Assembly: GCF_004803755.1 (NCBI RefSeq)
Contig: NZ_CP032311.1
Span: forward strand, 3,488,501-3,552,500
Reading direction: 5' to 3'
DNA: 64,000 nt
DNA from: Pseudomonas sp. DG56-2
GTDB lineage: Bacteria; Pseudomonadota; Gammaproteobacteria; Pseudomonadales; Pseudomonadaceae
Shown: positions 49,405 to 57,895 of the stretch, piece after piece
Numbering within the stretch: position 1 is the first letter of the stretch
Layout: every line of letters starts with the position of its first letter
Notes under the pieces: generated by a model
Told to the model about the DNA's origin: nothing
Databases searched by the model: none
What the model saw: the letters and a program-made list of their open reading frames with translations, nothing else
Program-made: the position numbers and the translations under genes

Positions 49405-50160
49405 ATGAAAACTCGCTTCAACCGCAACACACTGACCTTGCTGGCCCTGTTCGGCTCCTGCGCGGCGCAACCCAGCCTGGCCGCCGTATCGCTGGATCGC
49501 ACCCGCGTTATTTTTACTGGTGGCGAAAAATCGGTCAGCCTCAGCGTGAGCAACCAGAACAACCAGTTGCCCTATCTCGCCCAGGCCTGGGTCGAGAACG
49601 AGCAATCCGAGAAAATCACCAGTCCGCTGGTGGTTGTACCGCCGATCCAGCGCTTGGAAGCCGGGGCCAGCAGCCAGGTAAAAATCCAGGGCCTTCCGGA
49701 ACTGGGCCAACTGCCACAGGACCGCGAATCGCTGTTCTACTTCAACCTGCGCGAAATTCCACCACGCAGTGATAAACCTAATACCTTGCAAATTGCCCTG
49801 CAAACGCGAGTGAAGCTGTTTTATCGACCCGCGGCGATCGCCCCCCGAGCCGGCGTCAACGAAGCCCCCTGGCAGGAAAAACTGACCCTAACTCGGCAGA
49901 ACGACCGCTATTTGGTGAACAACCCAACGCCCTACTACATCACGCTGATCGATGCCGCGCCAGACCTCAAGGCCGCCAGCTCAAGCCAGTTCAAACCTTT
50001 GATGGTCGGCCCGAACGGCCAGCTCGATCTGGGCATGAGTAGTAAGGCGTTGGGCGAGAAGCCGGTGCTGACTTACGTCAACGACTACGGCGGACGCCCG
50101 CAACTGCAGTTCAGTTGTGCGGCAAATAGCTGCACCGCCAGCCCCGTTGGCAACCGCTGA
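49405..50160 (+). CDS. Periplasmic pili chaperone (FimC/PapD-like)
   Basis: 251 residues, signal peptide to AAVS; immunoglobulin-like domain 1 with VSLDRTRVIFTGGEKSVSLS and the conserved LYFxLRE-like segment SLFYFNLREIPP, and domain 2 with NNPTPYYITLIDA. It caps pilin subunits in the periplasm and donates a strand. 21 bp after the usher stop. Confidence 0.94.
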   Translation: MKTRFNRNTLTLLALFGSCAAQPSLAAVSLDRTRVIFTGGEKSVSLSVSNQNNQLPYLAQAWVENEQSEKITSPLVVVPPIQRLEAGASSQVKIQGLPELGQLPQDRESLFYFNLREIPPRSDKPNTLQIALQTRVKLFYRPAAIAPRAGVNEAPWQEKLTLTRQNDRYLVNNPTPYYITLIDAAPDLKAASSSQFKPLMVGPNGQLDLGMSSKALGEKPVLTYVNDYGGRPQLQFSCAANSCTASPVGNR

Positions 50161-50192
50161 CATCCGATGACCTATTCCAGTGAGGGCAAAAC

Positions 50193-50765
50193 ATGATCCC
50201 TGGATCCCGTAGCTGCCTTGTAACCTTGCTCTGTAGCGCCAGTGTCTCGACTTACGCCGCTGACAACCCTACGCATTCGGCCGAATTCCAGGTCACCGGC
50301 ACTTTGCTTGAAAGCGCCTGCTACCTGGATCCCAGCTCCGCCTACCAAACCTTGGCACTCGGCGACCTGAGCACTACTCGCCTGCTGCGCTTGGGCGACC
50401 AGGGAACACCCATGGCCCTGCACTTGAAGCTGCAAGGCTGTGTGCGTAGCGACGGCGGTCGACGTGATAGCCAGCATGGCACCCTGGTTTGGAGCTCGAT
50501 CGAGCCGGTGGTTGAACTCATCTTCAACGCGGTATCCGACCCCGACACACCTGAACTGATTAAAGTAGTCGGCGCCGAGGGTTTCGGCCTACGTCTGCTC
50601 GATGTTCAGGGCAACGACGTACGATTAGGCCGGGTCGCCCCCGCATGGTTCGTCTCACCCGGCGCCAGCCAGCTGACCTATTACATCCGACCTGAGCGCA
50701 CCGCGGCGTTTCTGCGCCCAGGCGCCTTCCGGGCCAGCCTAAATGTGAACCTGGCGTATGACTAA
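50193..50765 (+). CDS. Fimbrial subunit, minor
   Basis: 190 residues, signal peptide to VSTYA-ADN; pilin features EFQVTGTLLESACYLDP and LKLQGCV give the disulfide pair, and the end ASLNVNLAYD is a donor-strand terminus. More diverged than the major pilin and larger loop region (SSIEPVVELIFNAVSDPD). Overlaps the next gene by 8 bp. Confidence 0.87.
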   Translation: MIPGSRSCLVTLLCSASVSTYAADNPTHSAEFQVTGTLLESACYLDPSSAYQTLALGDLSTTRLLRLGDQGTPMALHLKLQGCVRSDGGRRDSQHGTLVWSSIEPVVELIFNAVSDPDTPELIKVVGAEGFGLRLLDVQGNDVRLGRVAPAWFVSPGASQLTYYIRPERTAAFLRPGAFRASLNVNLAYD

Positions 50766-51258
50766 GCCCGCTGTAATGACTGTCGCACGTCTCGCATTGC
50801 TGGGACTGCTGCTTGGCTATGCATCCTTGGCACCTGCTGCAGAGCAGCAGATCCTAACGATCAAAGGTGTTATCTATGCAGCGATTCCTTGCGTCATCAA
50901 TAAAAATGCACCGATCAGCGCACCGTTTGGCGATGTGCAGACTGCCCGCATCGATGGTAACTACAAAACCATCACCCTGGAGTACACACTCGACTGTACC
51001 CGCTCGGTGACCAACGAACTACGGATGCAGGTTCGCGGTAATCGAAGTTTCGACCCCGCGCTACTGATGGTGCCGGGCTACGACAGCCTTGCCATCGCCC
51101 TTAAAATGAACGGCTACCGGTTTGTGCTCAATACCTGGGCTGACTTCGACGCCAACAAAAAACCGGTGCTGCAAGCGGTGCTAGTCAAACGAGAAAACAG
51201 GGAAGTCGAAGCCGGCGTGTTCAAGGCCAGCGCGACGTTGGTGGTGGACTATCGATGA
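50758..51258 (+). CDS. Fimbrial subunit, FimF/FimG-like adaptor
   Basis: 166 residues; signal peptide to LAPAA, core LTIKGVIYAAIPCVINKN, Cys pair with LDCTRSV and terminus ASATLVVDYR. The small size and position suggest a tip-fibrillum adaptor. Overlaps both neighbours (8 and 4 bp), so translation is coupled. Confidence 0.87.
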   Translation: MTKPAVMTVARLALLGLLLGYASLAPAAEQQILTIKGVIYAAIPCVINKNAPISAPFGDVQTARIDGNYKTITLEYTLDCTRSVTNELRMQVRGNRSFDPALLMVPGYDSLAIALKMNGYRFVLNTWADFDANKKPVLQAVLVKRENREVEAGVFKASATLVVDYR

Positions 51259-51758
51259 ACATCCTGCACCGCACATTGACAATACTGTCCATGACCGCTC
51301 TGCCCCTGTCATGCGTTGAAGCGGACAACATACAGTTCACTGGTAACCTGCAAGCCCCGCCCGGTTGCACCGTCAGCGACAAGAACGGGCGAATTGATGT
51401 GCGGTTCCAGAGCAATATCGCTGTCAATCGCATTGACGGCGATCGCTACCGCCAATCGATTCCATACCAAATCGAATGCCCGGGGGCGTCCGGTACTGGC
51501 GTCAACTGGCACATGCGCTTAACCCTCAAAGGTGACTACGCACATTTCGATCCTGCTGCACTAAAAACCTCGGAGAATGACCTCGGCATTAAGGTGCTAC
51601 TCGGCGGGACCCCGCTGATTCCCAATCAACCTCGCGAGATCGATGTCAACGCATCTACACCCCCTGTGCTGGAAGCCGTGCCGGTAAAGCTCACTGGTGC
51701 GGCGTTGCCTAGCACCCACTTCACCGCTTCGGCGCTACTGATGGCCGAACTCTATTAG
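51255..51758 (+). CDS. Fimbrial subunit, FimF/FimG-like adaptor
   Basis: 167 residues; signal ends near VEADN, core NIQFTGNLQAPPGCTVSD, second Cys in QIECPGASG, terminus ASALLMAELY. ATGA overlap with the previous gene. Likely tip-fibrillum component; sequence-related to the gene before it. Confidence 0.86.
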   Translation: MNILHRTLTILSMTALPLSCVEADNIQFTGNLQAPPGCTVSDKNGRIDVRFQSNIAVNRIDGDRYRQSIPYQIECPGASGTGVNWHMRLTLKGDYAHFDPAALKTSENDLGIKVLLGGTPLIPNQPREIDVNASTPPVLEAVPVKLTGAALPSTHFTASALLMAELY

Positions 51759-51766
51759 GAGGACCT

Positions 51767-52300
51767 ATGGGCAAGTGGGCCGTGACCCTGATCGGTTGGT
51801 TAGCCGCCAGCTTGTGGTGGCCGCCAGTATATGCGGCAGAAGACAACCTGTACTTCTCCGGCACGTTGGTGAACGAGCCTTGCGTACTGGCCGAGGAGGA
51901 CAACTTAATCAAACTGGACTTTAACAACGTGGTGAATAAGGAACTTTACCTTAACGGCAGAACCAAAGGTCTCCCCATCAAGCTGCGTCTGAAAAATTGC
52001 GATCTTGACGTCGGCAATCACAGCGTAAAAATCACTTTCAGCGGTGATGAAAGCAGCGAACCACCGGGCTTTTTGGTGCTGCAAAGCGCCACGGTGAAGG
52101 GCCTGATGGTCGGGCTGGAGACGACGACTGGCACTGCCCTGCCGTTAAACCAGACCCACTCGATGGGCGAGTTGACCAGTGGAAACACCACGCTCAATTT
52201 CAATGCTTATCTGCAAGGCGAACCTGAGGTATTAGCCAGTCGCACGCTCGGCGAGGGTGAATTCGCAGCGGCCCTGACCTTCGCCCTCAGTTACGAGTAA
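51767..52300 (+). CDS. Fimbrial subunit, last gene of the fimbrial operon
   Basis: 177 residues; signal ends near VYA-AED, core NLYFSGTLVNEPCVLAEE, second Cys RLKNCDLD, terminus AALTFALSYE. AGGAGG precedes ATG by 4-5 bp. A decayed copy of its 3' half lies at 54931-55186 next to an adhesin. No adhesin gene follows in this operon; the stand-alone adhesins at 53637 and 55183 may fill that role. Confidence 0.88.
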   Translation: MGKWAVTLIGWLAASLWWPPVYAAEDNLYFSGTLVNEPCVLAEEDNLIKLDFNNVVNKELYLNGRTKGLPIKLRLKNCDLDVGNHSVKITFSGDESSEPPGFLVLQSATVKGLMVGLETTTGTALPLNQTHSMGELTSGNTTLNFNAYLQGEPEVLASRTLGEGEFAAALTFALSYE

Positions 52301-52428
52301 TTACCCATAAGCAGTTCTTTTTAACCCGGCGCTGGCCAGGTCACGGGTTTTGTAGATGCGCTTACGTATCCGGCGTATTCAAAGATGGATGGTTAGGGAT
52401 CACAACCTGGCACAAGCGCTCTTGTTAT

Positions 52429-52914
52429 TTGACCCTCTCTGCTGTGTTGATGTCTGCAAATGCCAATGGGCAAGACGTTATCTGGATCGGGAAACCTGCG
52501 GCCGAAGATTACATACCCTTCAACGTGCACAAGGCCGTCGAGCAATATGCCGAGCTGGGTCAGCAGATAGCGCAGTTCGAGCTACAGATCGAAGAAGCTC
52601 GAGGTGCGTACTTTGATGCTTCCACTGGCAATCGCGAGGCCGCTGGAGACAAATTTGGAGAGATACTCTTTCAGAAAGATATGCTGATTGCCTGGCCGCG
52701 AGTGGCTGGCAATGACGGCTCAGCGAGCTTAATGGCCAACCTCAATGCCCTCGCAAACAATGGTCGCCCACCCGATGGCGGCATTCCTCCAAGCGCCAGG
52801 GCGGCCTTCAACAACTGGGTAAACGCGTTGAGATTCAAGACCGGCGGCGGTCTGGGAATGACGCCCAATCCGATACAGGCTGCGGCCGCCCTCCAAGATG
52901 GCTCCAGCCTGTAA
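52429..52914 (+). CDS. Unknown protein, possibly exported, start unclear
   Basis: 161 residues if TTG 52429 is used. The frame is open further upstream (HKRSCYLTLSAVLMSANANG, which would make a good signal peptide) but has no ATG, GTG or TTG start there, so the true start may be lost. The mature part (QDVIWIGKPAAEDYIPFNVH onward) has a helix with QQIAQFELQIEEARG and a Gly/Pro-rich end. No family recognised. Followed after 9 bp by another unknown gene. Confidence 0.55.
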   Translation: MTLSAVLMSANANGQDVIWIGKPAAEDYIPFNVHKAVEQYAELGQQIAQFELQIEEARGAYFDASTGNREAAGDKFGEILFQKDMLIAWPRVAGNDGSASLMANLNALANNGRPPDGGIPPSARAAFNNWVNALRFKTGGGLGMTPNPIQAAAALQDGSSL

Positions 52915-52923
52915 GAGTACGAA

Positions 52924-53373
52924 ATGTACCGACGCCTAAGAGACCAGGCGGAATGGGATGAGTGGGAGTCTGGGCGCAATGGAGGGTTGCGCAAGTTACT
53001 CGAAAGCCATGTGGTAATCCCACGTACCTACTTCGGTGAAAACCCAATGAAAAGAGGATTCGACCACCAAATCACCCAGCTTGAAAATAACATCCTGCAG
53101 TGTGAGTACACAGGTCGCCAAGTGGCCGGAACCGTATTCCACTTCTGGGAAGAAAACCCACCCGAAAATATCGCAATATTGATAGCAATGAACCCATGTG
53201 CTTTCGTGGGGTTGGCCGATCACGCGGTAAAGGAATGCCCTCCAGACAACCTACAAGCAAGCGCACTCGCCTCGGCGCAAATGAACGTGACCAAAAGACA
53301 AGGTGGCCCTGAAGGAAGTGCGGGACCGGCATCGCGAATGCAACATGGCCGTACGTCCGTCTTACGAACTTGA
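52924..53373 (+). CDS. Unknown protein (149 aa)
   Basis: Starts MYRRLRDQAEWDEWESGRNG 9 bp after the preceding stop. The middle (YTGRQVAGTVFHFWEENPPE, IAILIAMNPCAFVGLADHAV) looks like a folded domain, while the C-terminal 25 residues are low in hydrophobic residues. Ribosome site is weak. It may be expressed with the gene before it; no family known. Confidence 0.5.
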   Translation: MYRRLRDQAEWDEWESGRNGGLRKLLESHVVIPRTYFGENPMKRGFDHQITQLENNILQCEYTGRQVAGTVFHFWEENPPENIAILIAMNPCAFVGLADHAVKECPPDNLQASALASAQMNVTKRQGGPEGSAGPASRMQHGRTSVLRT

Positions 53374-53404
53374 TCAATCGCTACATATCTATCCGCACAA
53401 AACT

Positions 53405-53481
53405 AAAAACCCCGGAGAGGTTAGTCTGCGGGACTTTCAATCACAAAGGACGAAGTCGGAATCGAACCGGCGTAGACAGAT
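53405..53481. repeat. Decayed tRNA-Cys 3' end plus terminator, att-like
   Basis: The stretch matches, with about one difference in five bases overall, the terminator and tRNA-Cys 3' fragment at 60827-60914 in the same orientation. The tRNA-derived core CGAAGTCGGAATCGAACCGG is near identical. The copies are 7.4 kb apart, as expected of attachment-site repeats around an integrated segment. The remaining 53374-53636 bases contain no gene. Confidence 0.6.
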
Positions 53482-53636
53482 AAAGTGTAGCCGCCGAAAC
53501 GGGATTAACTTCTAAAATTGCTACCTTGTCAAATAGTTGGCAACGCAATTAGGAAACTTAATACCACTGCCGTAGGCTGCGAAAGTTTGGCAAAATGGCT
53601 GCCGTGCAGCTTGGTAAATAATTGCACCGAAACGGA

Positions 53637-54470
53637 TTAGGGCGGAGAGACCGTGAGCACAGAAAATCCGGAAAAAGCACCAGGCCGAGCACTCCCTGCT
53701 GTGGTAAACAGCGTCGACTTGACGAGGATCGGCTTTGCAGGATTTTCTGACGCTGGAATATTAACTCCTTCTGCGCCATCTTGGTTATTAATTGTTATTT
53801 TTGAGTACAATCCCTCATCACCTCTAAGTTTCACCACTGCTTTGTCATTACCACCGATAGCGACATTCACACTAGAAGGACCAGTGCAGGTTATATACAT
53901 ATGAGTCCATGCTTCATTCCCTTCAACCTTGGCATCACTTATATCACCATGATTTATTATTGGATTCCCCTGTATATCGCAAACCAACGCTGGCAATATT
54001 ACAGGAGCGCATGGCCCCGTAGGCACTACAAAAGATATACCTCCCGGTTGATATTTTGACTCGGCAAAAGTAATACAGAAACTTTTGGAGATCTTCCTAT
54101 CTTTCGGAACAAATAGGCTCCCTTGAAGTGGAATTGAAAAACCGCCCCTTGCTTCCAACTGCTTACGGACCTCTGCCATCGAAGCATTTGGCTTGAGATG
54201 CTGCCAGTTGTAATCAGAACTGTACACTACATCTTCCCAATTTCCCGAACCCTTATATTGCGCCCCCACTATACTAACGCCACATGTACTAAATGTTAAA
54301 TCGTTACATATCTTATCACCACCTTCCCAAGCAGTAACCGTAAAAAAAAATCGCCTCCCCCCAACTTCGTATTGGCTCCCAGTCGACACAATCGAGATAG
54401 CACAAGTGACATTCGACATAAACCCGAGCACAATAAACACTAGAACCTTATGGAAGAATTTATCTTTCAA
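53637..54470 (-). CDS. Fimbrial tip adhesin, MrpH/PapG-like
   Basis: 277 residues, signal peptide MKDKFFHKVLVFIVLGFMSN to about residue 24, an N-terminal lectin-like domain with four Cys, and a pilin-like C-terminus (LYSKITINNQDGAEGVNIPA, ending FSGFSVLTVSPP). It is a clear paralogue of the protein at 55183-56022. The gene is markedly AT-rich against the window, a sign of transfer. Its own promoter box lies 60 bp upstream. No chaperone or usher adjacent, so it would use those of the main operon (inference). Confidence 0.78.
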   Translation of the reverse strand: MKDKFFHKVLVFIVLGFMSNVTCAISIVSTGSQYEVGGRRFFFTVTAWEGGDKICNDLTFSTCGVSIVGAQYKGSGNWEDVVYSSDYNWQHLKPNASMAEVRKQLEARGGFSIPLQGSLFVPKDRKISKSFCITFAESKYQPGGISFVVPTGPCAPVILPALVCDIQGNPIINHGDISDAKVEGNEAWTHMYITCTGPSSVNVAIGGNDKAVVKLRGDEGLYSKITINNQDGAEGVNIPASENPAKPILVKSTLFTTAGSARPGAFSGFSVLTVSPP

Positions 54471-54529
54471 AATATTAGACCTGCAAGGATGATCAGGAAT
54501 GGTAGTCGCCCTGTCCGCACCAATATCTA

Positions 54530-54561
54530 GGATCCTTCCGAACGATCTGTAGGAATTTTCC
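54530..54561 (-). promoter_or_regulatory. Bipartite BvgA/RocA-type box, minus-strand adhesin
   Basis: On the minus strand GGAAAATTCC (54561-54552) and GGAAGGATCC (54539-54530) start 22 bp apart; GGGAAAATTCCTACAG closely copies the fimbrial promoter box at 45537. It lies 60 bp upstream of the 54470 start. Confidence 0.65.
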
Positions 54562-54835
54562 CAGAGGTCACAAGCGCGCCTTACAAAGCGGTCCCAGGCG
54601 ATAGCTCATCGCTCCATCGGGCTAAGTGACCTTGATACATCATTAACCATGGCATTGAGTTTCGAATAGATTCATGTAGGGTGCGCCCTAGCTTGGTGCG
54701 GTAGGCTCCAACCAATTACCTGCAATGCCTTCAACAAGATTGATGGCTGTTAAGCAGAGGGCATGATCACACTGCTTGCGAAAAGAGGCCCGACAGAGTT
54801 CAAGCACGATAACCGGCTGTTGAAAGGCGTTTATA

Positions 54836-54866
54836 GGAAACTTCTTACGAGCCTTAGGAGATTTCC
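54836..54866 (+). promoter_or_regulatory. Bipartite BvgA/RocA-type box, plus-strand adhesin unit
   Basis: GGAAACTTCT at 54836 and GGAGATTTCC at 54857, 21 bp apart, 65 bp before the eroded pilin and about 320 bp before the adhesin ATG. The rest of the 54471-54930 gap shows no gene I can recognise. Confidence 0.6.
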
Positions 54867-54930
54867 TAGGGTGATTTGCTGCACTCGCCCATACACTAGT
54901 TTTAACTTACCCCCAGCCAGGTGGGAAAGC

Positions 54931-55186
54931 AACGGTCCATCGGGGCTTCTGGTGCTCTAAAGCGCCACAGTACAGGGCATGTTTGTAGCCCTGAAAACAA
55001 CGAGCGGCACCGCCCTACCTTTAAACAAAAACCCACCGCATGAGCGTTCTGAATAGCGGTGACAACCTGCTCAGCTTCAATGCTTACCTGCAAGTGCAGC
55101 CGGAAACTCTTGCTGAGCACGCGATGGGGTTAGCTGATTTTGACGCGCCTCACACCTTCGCTTTAAGTTACGAGTACTCTCAATGA
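54931..55186 (+). pseudogene. Eroded 3' part of a fimbrial subunit gene
   Basis: Matches the 3' half of the gene at 51767-52300 (same motifs SATV-G, TTSGTALPLN, FNAYLQ, FALSYE) but has a stop replacing the Gln codon after LVL and a frameshift after ALPLNKN. Its final codons run into the adhesin ATG as ATGA, showing that the original pair pilin-adhesin was translationally coupled. Confidence 0.8.
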
Positions 55187-56022
55187 ACAAATCTTTCGTA
55201 TCTGCGCTAGGCACCATCGTAGCATCGCTGCTGTTGATTGGAGCAGCGCCCCTAGCACGGGCCTACAGTATCACCACAACAAATAGCAAATATGAATCAG
55301 GCGGGGTACGTTATTATTTCGAAGTAAGAAATTGGACAACTGGCGACACTGGCTATAGCCCTTGCGTATCGAGCGATCTACAATTGACTACTTGTCACAT
55401 TTTCTTAGGTTTGAGGCTACCTGGATCGATGCTTTCTGTAGGAAAGGATTACGAATGGCGTTTCCCCATCCGCCGAGGCTCGTCTAATTTGGGCCAACTT
55501 CTTTCAGACCTCCAAGGTCAAGGTTTCAGTATACCCTTTAGCGGATCTATTCTAGTTCCTAGTGAATCCGCCAGCAATGACCTTTGCGTCGGATTTGGTT
55601 CTGCCCGTACCGGCGTCAACATCGCAGGCGGCATTGGCTATTTCGGCCCATGCATTTCAGTTGCCACCGCGACGGTTGACTGCAAGATTACAGGAAATAC
55701 TACCATCGACCATAAAAGTCTAGCAGACAACGCATTGGACGGAGCGAAGGCGTCAACCCAACTCTATTTGCATTGTCAGGGTGTGACAACCGTGACCGTT
55801 TCAACATCAAGATCGAATTATAATGGCGTGATGCTAAGAAAGGACGGAAGTTTATATTCGAAGTTAACCATAAACGGCAAAGATGCGTTTACGGGAATAA
55901 ATGTGCAAGTTTCGGGCGGCCAGTTCAGCCCACTTTCTATCACTTCAACATTGAAAAGTAACGGAACTGTCGCGCCTGGAGGTTTCTCAGCTTCCTCCGT
56001 GATCACCGTATCCCCCCTCTGA
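55183..56022 (+). CDS. Fimbrial tip adhesin, MrpH/PapG-like
   Basis: 279 residues, signal to about residue 27 (LARA-YSI), N-terminal domain with Cys pairs (YSPCVSSDL, TTCHIFLGL), C-terminal pilin-like domain LYSKLTINGKDAFTGINVQ ending SASSVITVSPL. Paralogue of the minus-strand protein at 53637-54470. The gene overlaps the stop of a decayed pilin, so it probably came from a complete fimbrial operon. Function as adhesin is inferred from domain layout. Confidence 0.78.
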   Translation: MNKSFVSALGTIVASLLLIGAAPLARAYSITTTNSKYESGGVRYYFEVRNWTTGDTGYSPCVSSDLQLTTCHIFLGLRLPGSMLSVGKDYEWRFPIRRGSSNLGQLLSDLQGQGFSIPFSGSILVPSESASNDLCVGFGSARTGVNIAGGIGYFGPCISVATATVDCKITGNTTIDHKSLADNALDGAKASTQLYLHCQGVTTVTVSTSRSNYNGVMLRKDGSLYSKLTINGKDAFTGINVQVSGGQFSPLSITSTLKSNGTVAPGGFSASSVITVSPL

Positions 56023-56089
56023 CTTAGGCGTAGACAAAAACGCATGAGGCCTTCTGCGCTGAATCGTCACGGAGCACGGAACGTCAGCA

Positions 56090-56690
56090 TTAGAACTGCC
56101 ACGTGGCAGCGGCACCGAGAATGTGCAGGGCGGCATTGCGATAAGTGCCAGACAACGTGGTGCCTGAGCGCGCCTTGGTTTGCTCCACGTCCATGTCGCC
56201 AAACCAGACCGTGTGTACTCGGCGTGCACGTCAAGGCCCTGGTCAACTTGATAGTTGACCCCGGTAGCCAACCGCCAGGCTTCGCCCATGGGGTTGTCGA
56301 CCGTGCGGTGTTTGTCGTCCACCGCAGAACTGTCGTAACCCAGGCCTAAGTTCAAGCGCAGGCGCGGATTGATCTGGTACTGCGTACCGACAGAGGCATG
56401 CCCGGTGTCTTTATATTCGCGATCGGCAGTACGACTGACGCCTAGGGCATCGACATTCACTCCAACGCCGATGTTGCCGAACTCGCTCCAGTCCTGCCAG
56501 CCGAGACTGCCCAATAGCTTCCATTGCGCATTGAGTTCGTGGGCAATGCTGAACAGCGGTTTGTGGCACCGCCATCCCCAGCTCCAGCGACTCTGTACCC
56601 AAGCGGCTCAGTGCGCCATTGATGATAAGGTTGTCGACCCTGTCCACATCAGGCTTGTCCTTAAACTTCAGGTCGATCTTGCTGACTCAT
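56090..56690 (-). pseudogene. FadL/OMPP1-type outer-membrane transporter remnant
   Basis: Fragments in different frames show the C-terminal half of a FadL-like protein: IDLKFKDKPDVDRVDNLIIN, then GWQDWSEFGNIGVGVNVDAL and NLGLGYDSSAVDDKHRTVDN, and a last part ending ALHILGAAATWQF. Frameshifts lie after VPQTA and after VHAEYT, and the 5' half is missing. Intact members are about 420 residues and import long-chain fatty acids. Confidence 0.75.
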
Positions 56691-56765
56691 GTCAGAAGTA
56701 GACGAGGTGGGATGTGGCCTCTTTTTCAAAAGAGCCGCATTCACTCGCGGCGGATGGCCGTGATA

Positions 56766-57854
56766 TCACTTTCCACTCGTCACTCTGGTCCACAATCGGG
56801 TATTCAAGCGCATACCGGCCGGCGACAAAGTCTTTATCGGGAATAGCGAATCAAGGATCGATTCCGGTGGGTAGATCGCTGGATTGCCCCGCAACTCAGG
56901 CTTGATGTATTCCAGCGACGCCGCGTTTCCATTCGGGTAATTCACTGCATTGCTGATATTAGCGATCACCTGAGGCTCCAACAGGTAGTTCAAGTATGCA
57001 TACCCATTCTGCCGATGCGGAGCCCCCTTCGGCATCACTACCATGTCCACCGCCACGGTCGAACCTTCATGGGGAATGCTGTAGCCCACATCCACTCCGT
57101 TCCCGGCCTGTTTGGCACTGCCCATGGCCTGCAACACGTCGCCACTGAAACCGATGGCCACGCAGATATTGCCGTTGGCCAGGTCGCTCACGTACTTAGA
57201 TTGGTGGAAGTAACTGATGTAAGGCCGCACCGCCAGCAACGTCGCCTCAGCCTTCTTCAGGTCTTCAGGGTTCTCGCTATGCGGATCCAGGCCCAATGCC
57301 TTAAGGGTGATGGAAACGATCTGCGTTGGGTTGTCGAGGAACGCCACGCCACACCGGCTGAGCTTCTGGATGTTTTCTGGCTTGAGCAGCAGGTCCCAAG
57401 ATTGGGTCACCTCGGTGCTGCCGAAGATCGCCTTGATCTTCTCCACGTTGTAGCCAATGCCGGTGGTCACCCACATGTACGGAATCGCGTATCGGTTGCC
57501 CGGGTCGCTGGCCTCCAGGATCTTCATCAGCTTCGGATCAAGGTTATGCCAGTTGGGCAGTTGGCTACGGTCCAGCTCCTCAATGGCCCCCGCCTTGATC
57601 AGGCGCGGCAGGAAGTGGTTCGAGGGGCTCACCAGGTCGTAACCGCTGTTGCCGGTCATCAGCTTGGCTTCTGTGGTCTCGTTGCTGTCGATCAGGTCGT
57701 AGGTGGTCTGGATGCCAGTGCGCCGGCTGAACTCGGCCAGGGTGTCATCGGCAATATAGCCGCTCCAGTTGGCGATATTGACCCGTTCTTCGGCGTGCGT
57801 TGCTGTAGCCAGCAGCGCTGAGGACAACAGGGCCACGCAAGTGTGCTTGATCAT
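56766..57854 (-). CDS. Polyamine ABC transporter periplasmic binding protein (PotF/SpuD-like)
   Basis: 362 residues, signal peptide MIKHTCVALLSSALLATATH cleaved at HA-EER. Mature start VNIANWSGYIADDTLAEFSR is diagnostic; YDLIDSNETTEAKLM, GNSGYDLVSPSNHFLPRL and IPYMWVTTGIGYN follow. Captures putrescine or spermidine. No permease or ATPase genes accompany it. Transcribed with the oxidoreductase upstream (41-bp gap). Confidence 0.9.
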   Translation of the reverse strand: MIKHTCVALLSSALLATATHAEERVNIANWSGYIADDTLAEFSRRTGIQTTYDLIDSNETTEAKLMTGNSGYDLVSPSNHFLPRLIKAGAIEELDRSQLPNWHNLDPKLMKILEASDPGNRYAIPYMWVTTGIGYNVEKIKAIFGSTEVTQSWDLLLKPENIQKLSRCGVAFLDNPTQIVSITLKALGLDPHSENPEDLKKAEATLLAVRPYISYFHQSKYVSDLANGNICVAIGFSGDVLQAMGSAKQAGNGVDVGYSIPHEGSTVAVDMVVMPKGAPHRQNGYAYLNYLLEPQVIANISNAVNYPNGNAASLEYIKPELRGNPAIYPPESILDSLFPIKTLSPAGMRLNTRLWTRVTSGK

Positions 57855-57895
57855 GGATTCGCTCTCTTGTTCTTGTTTGTAACGTAATTGGAAAA

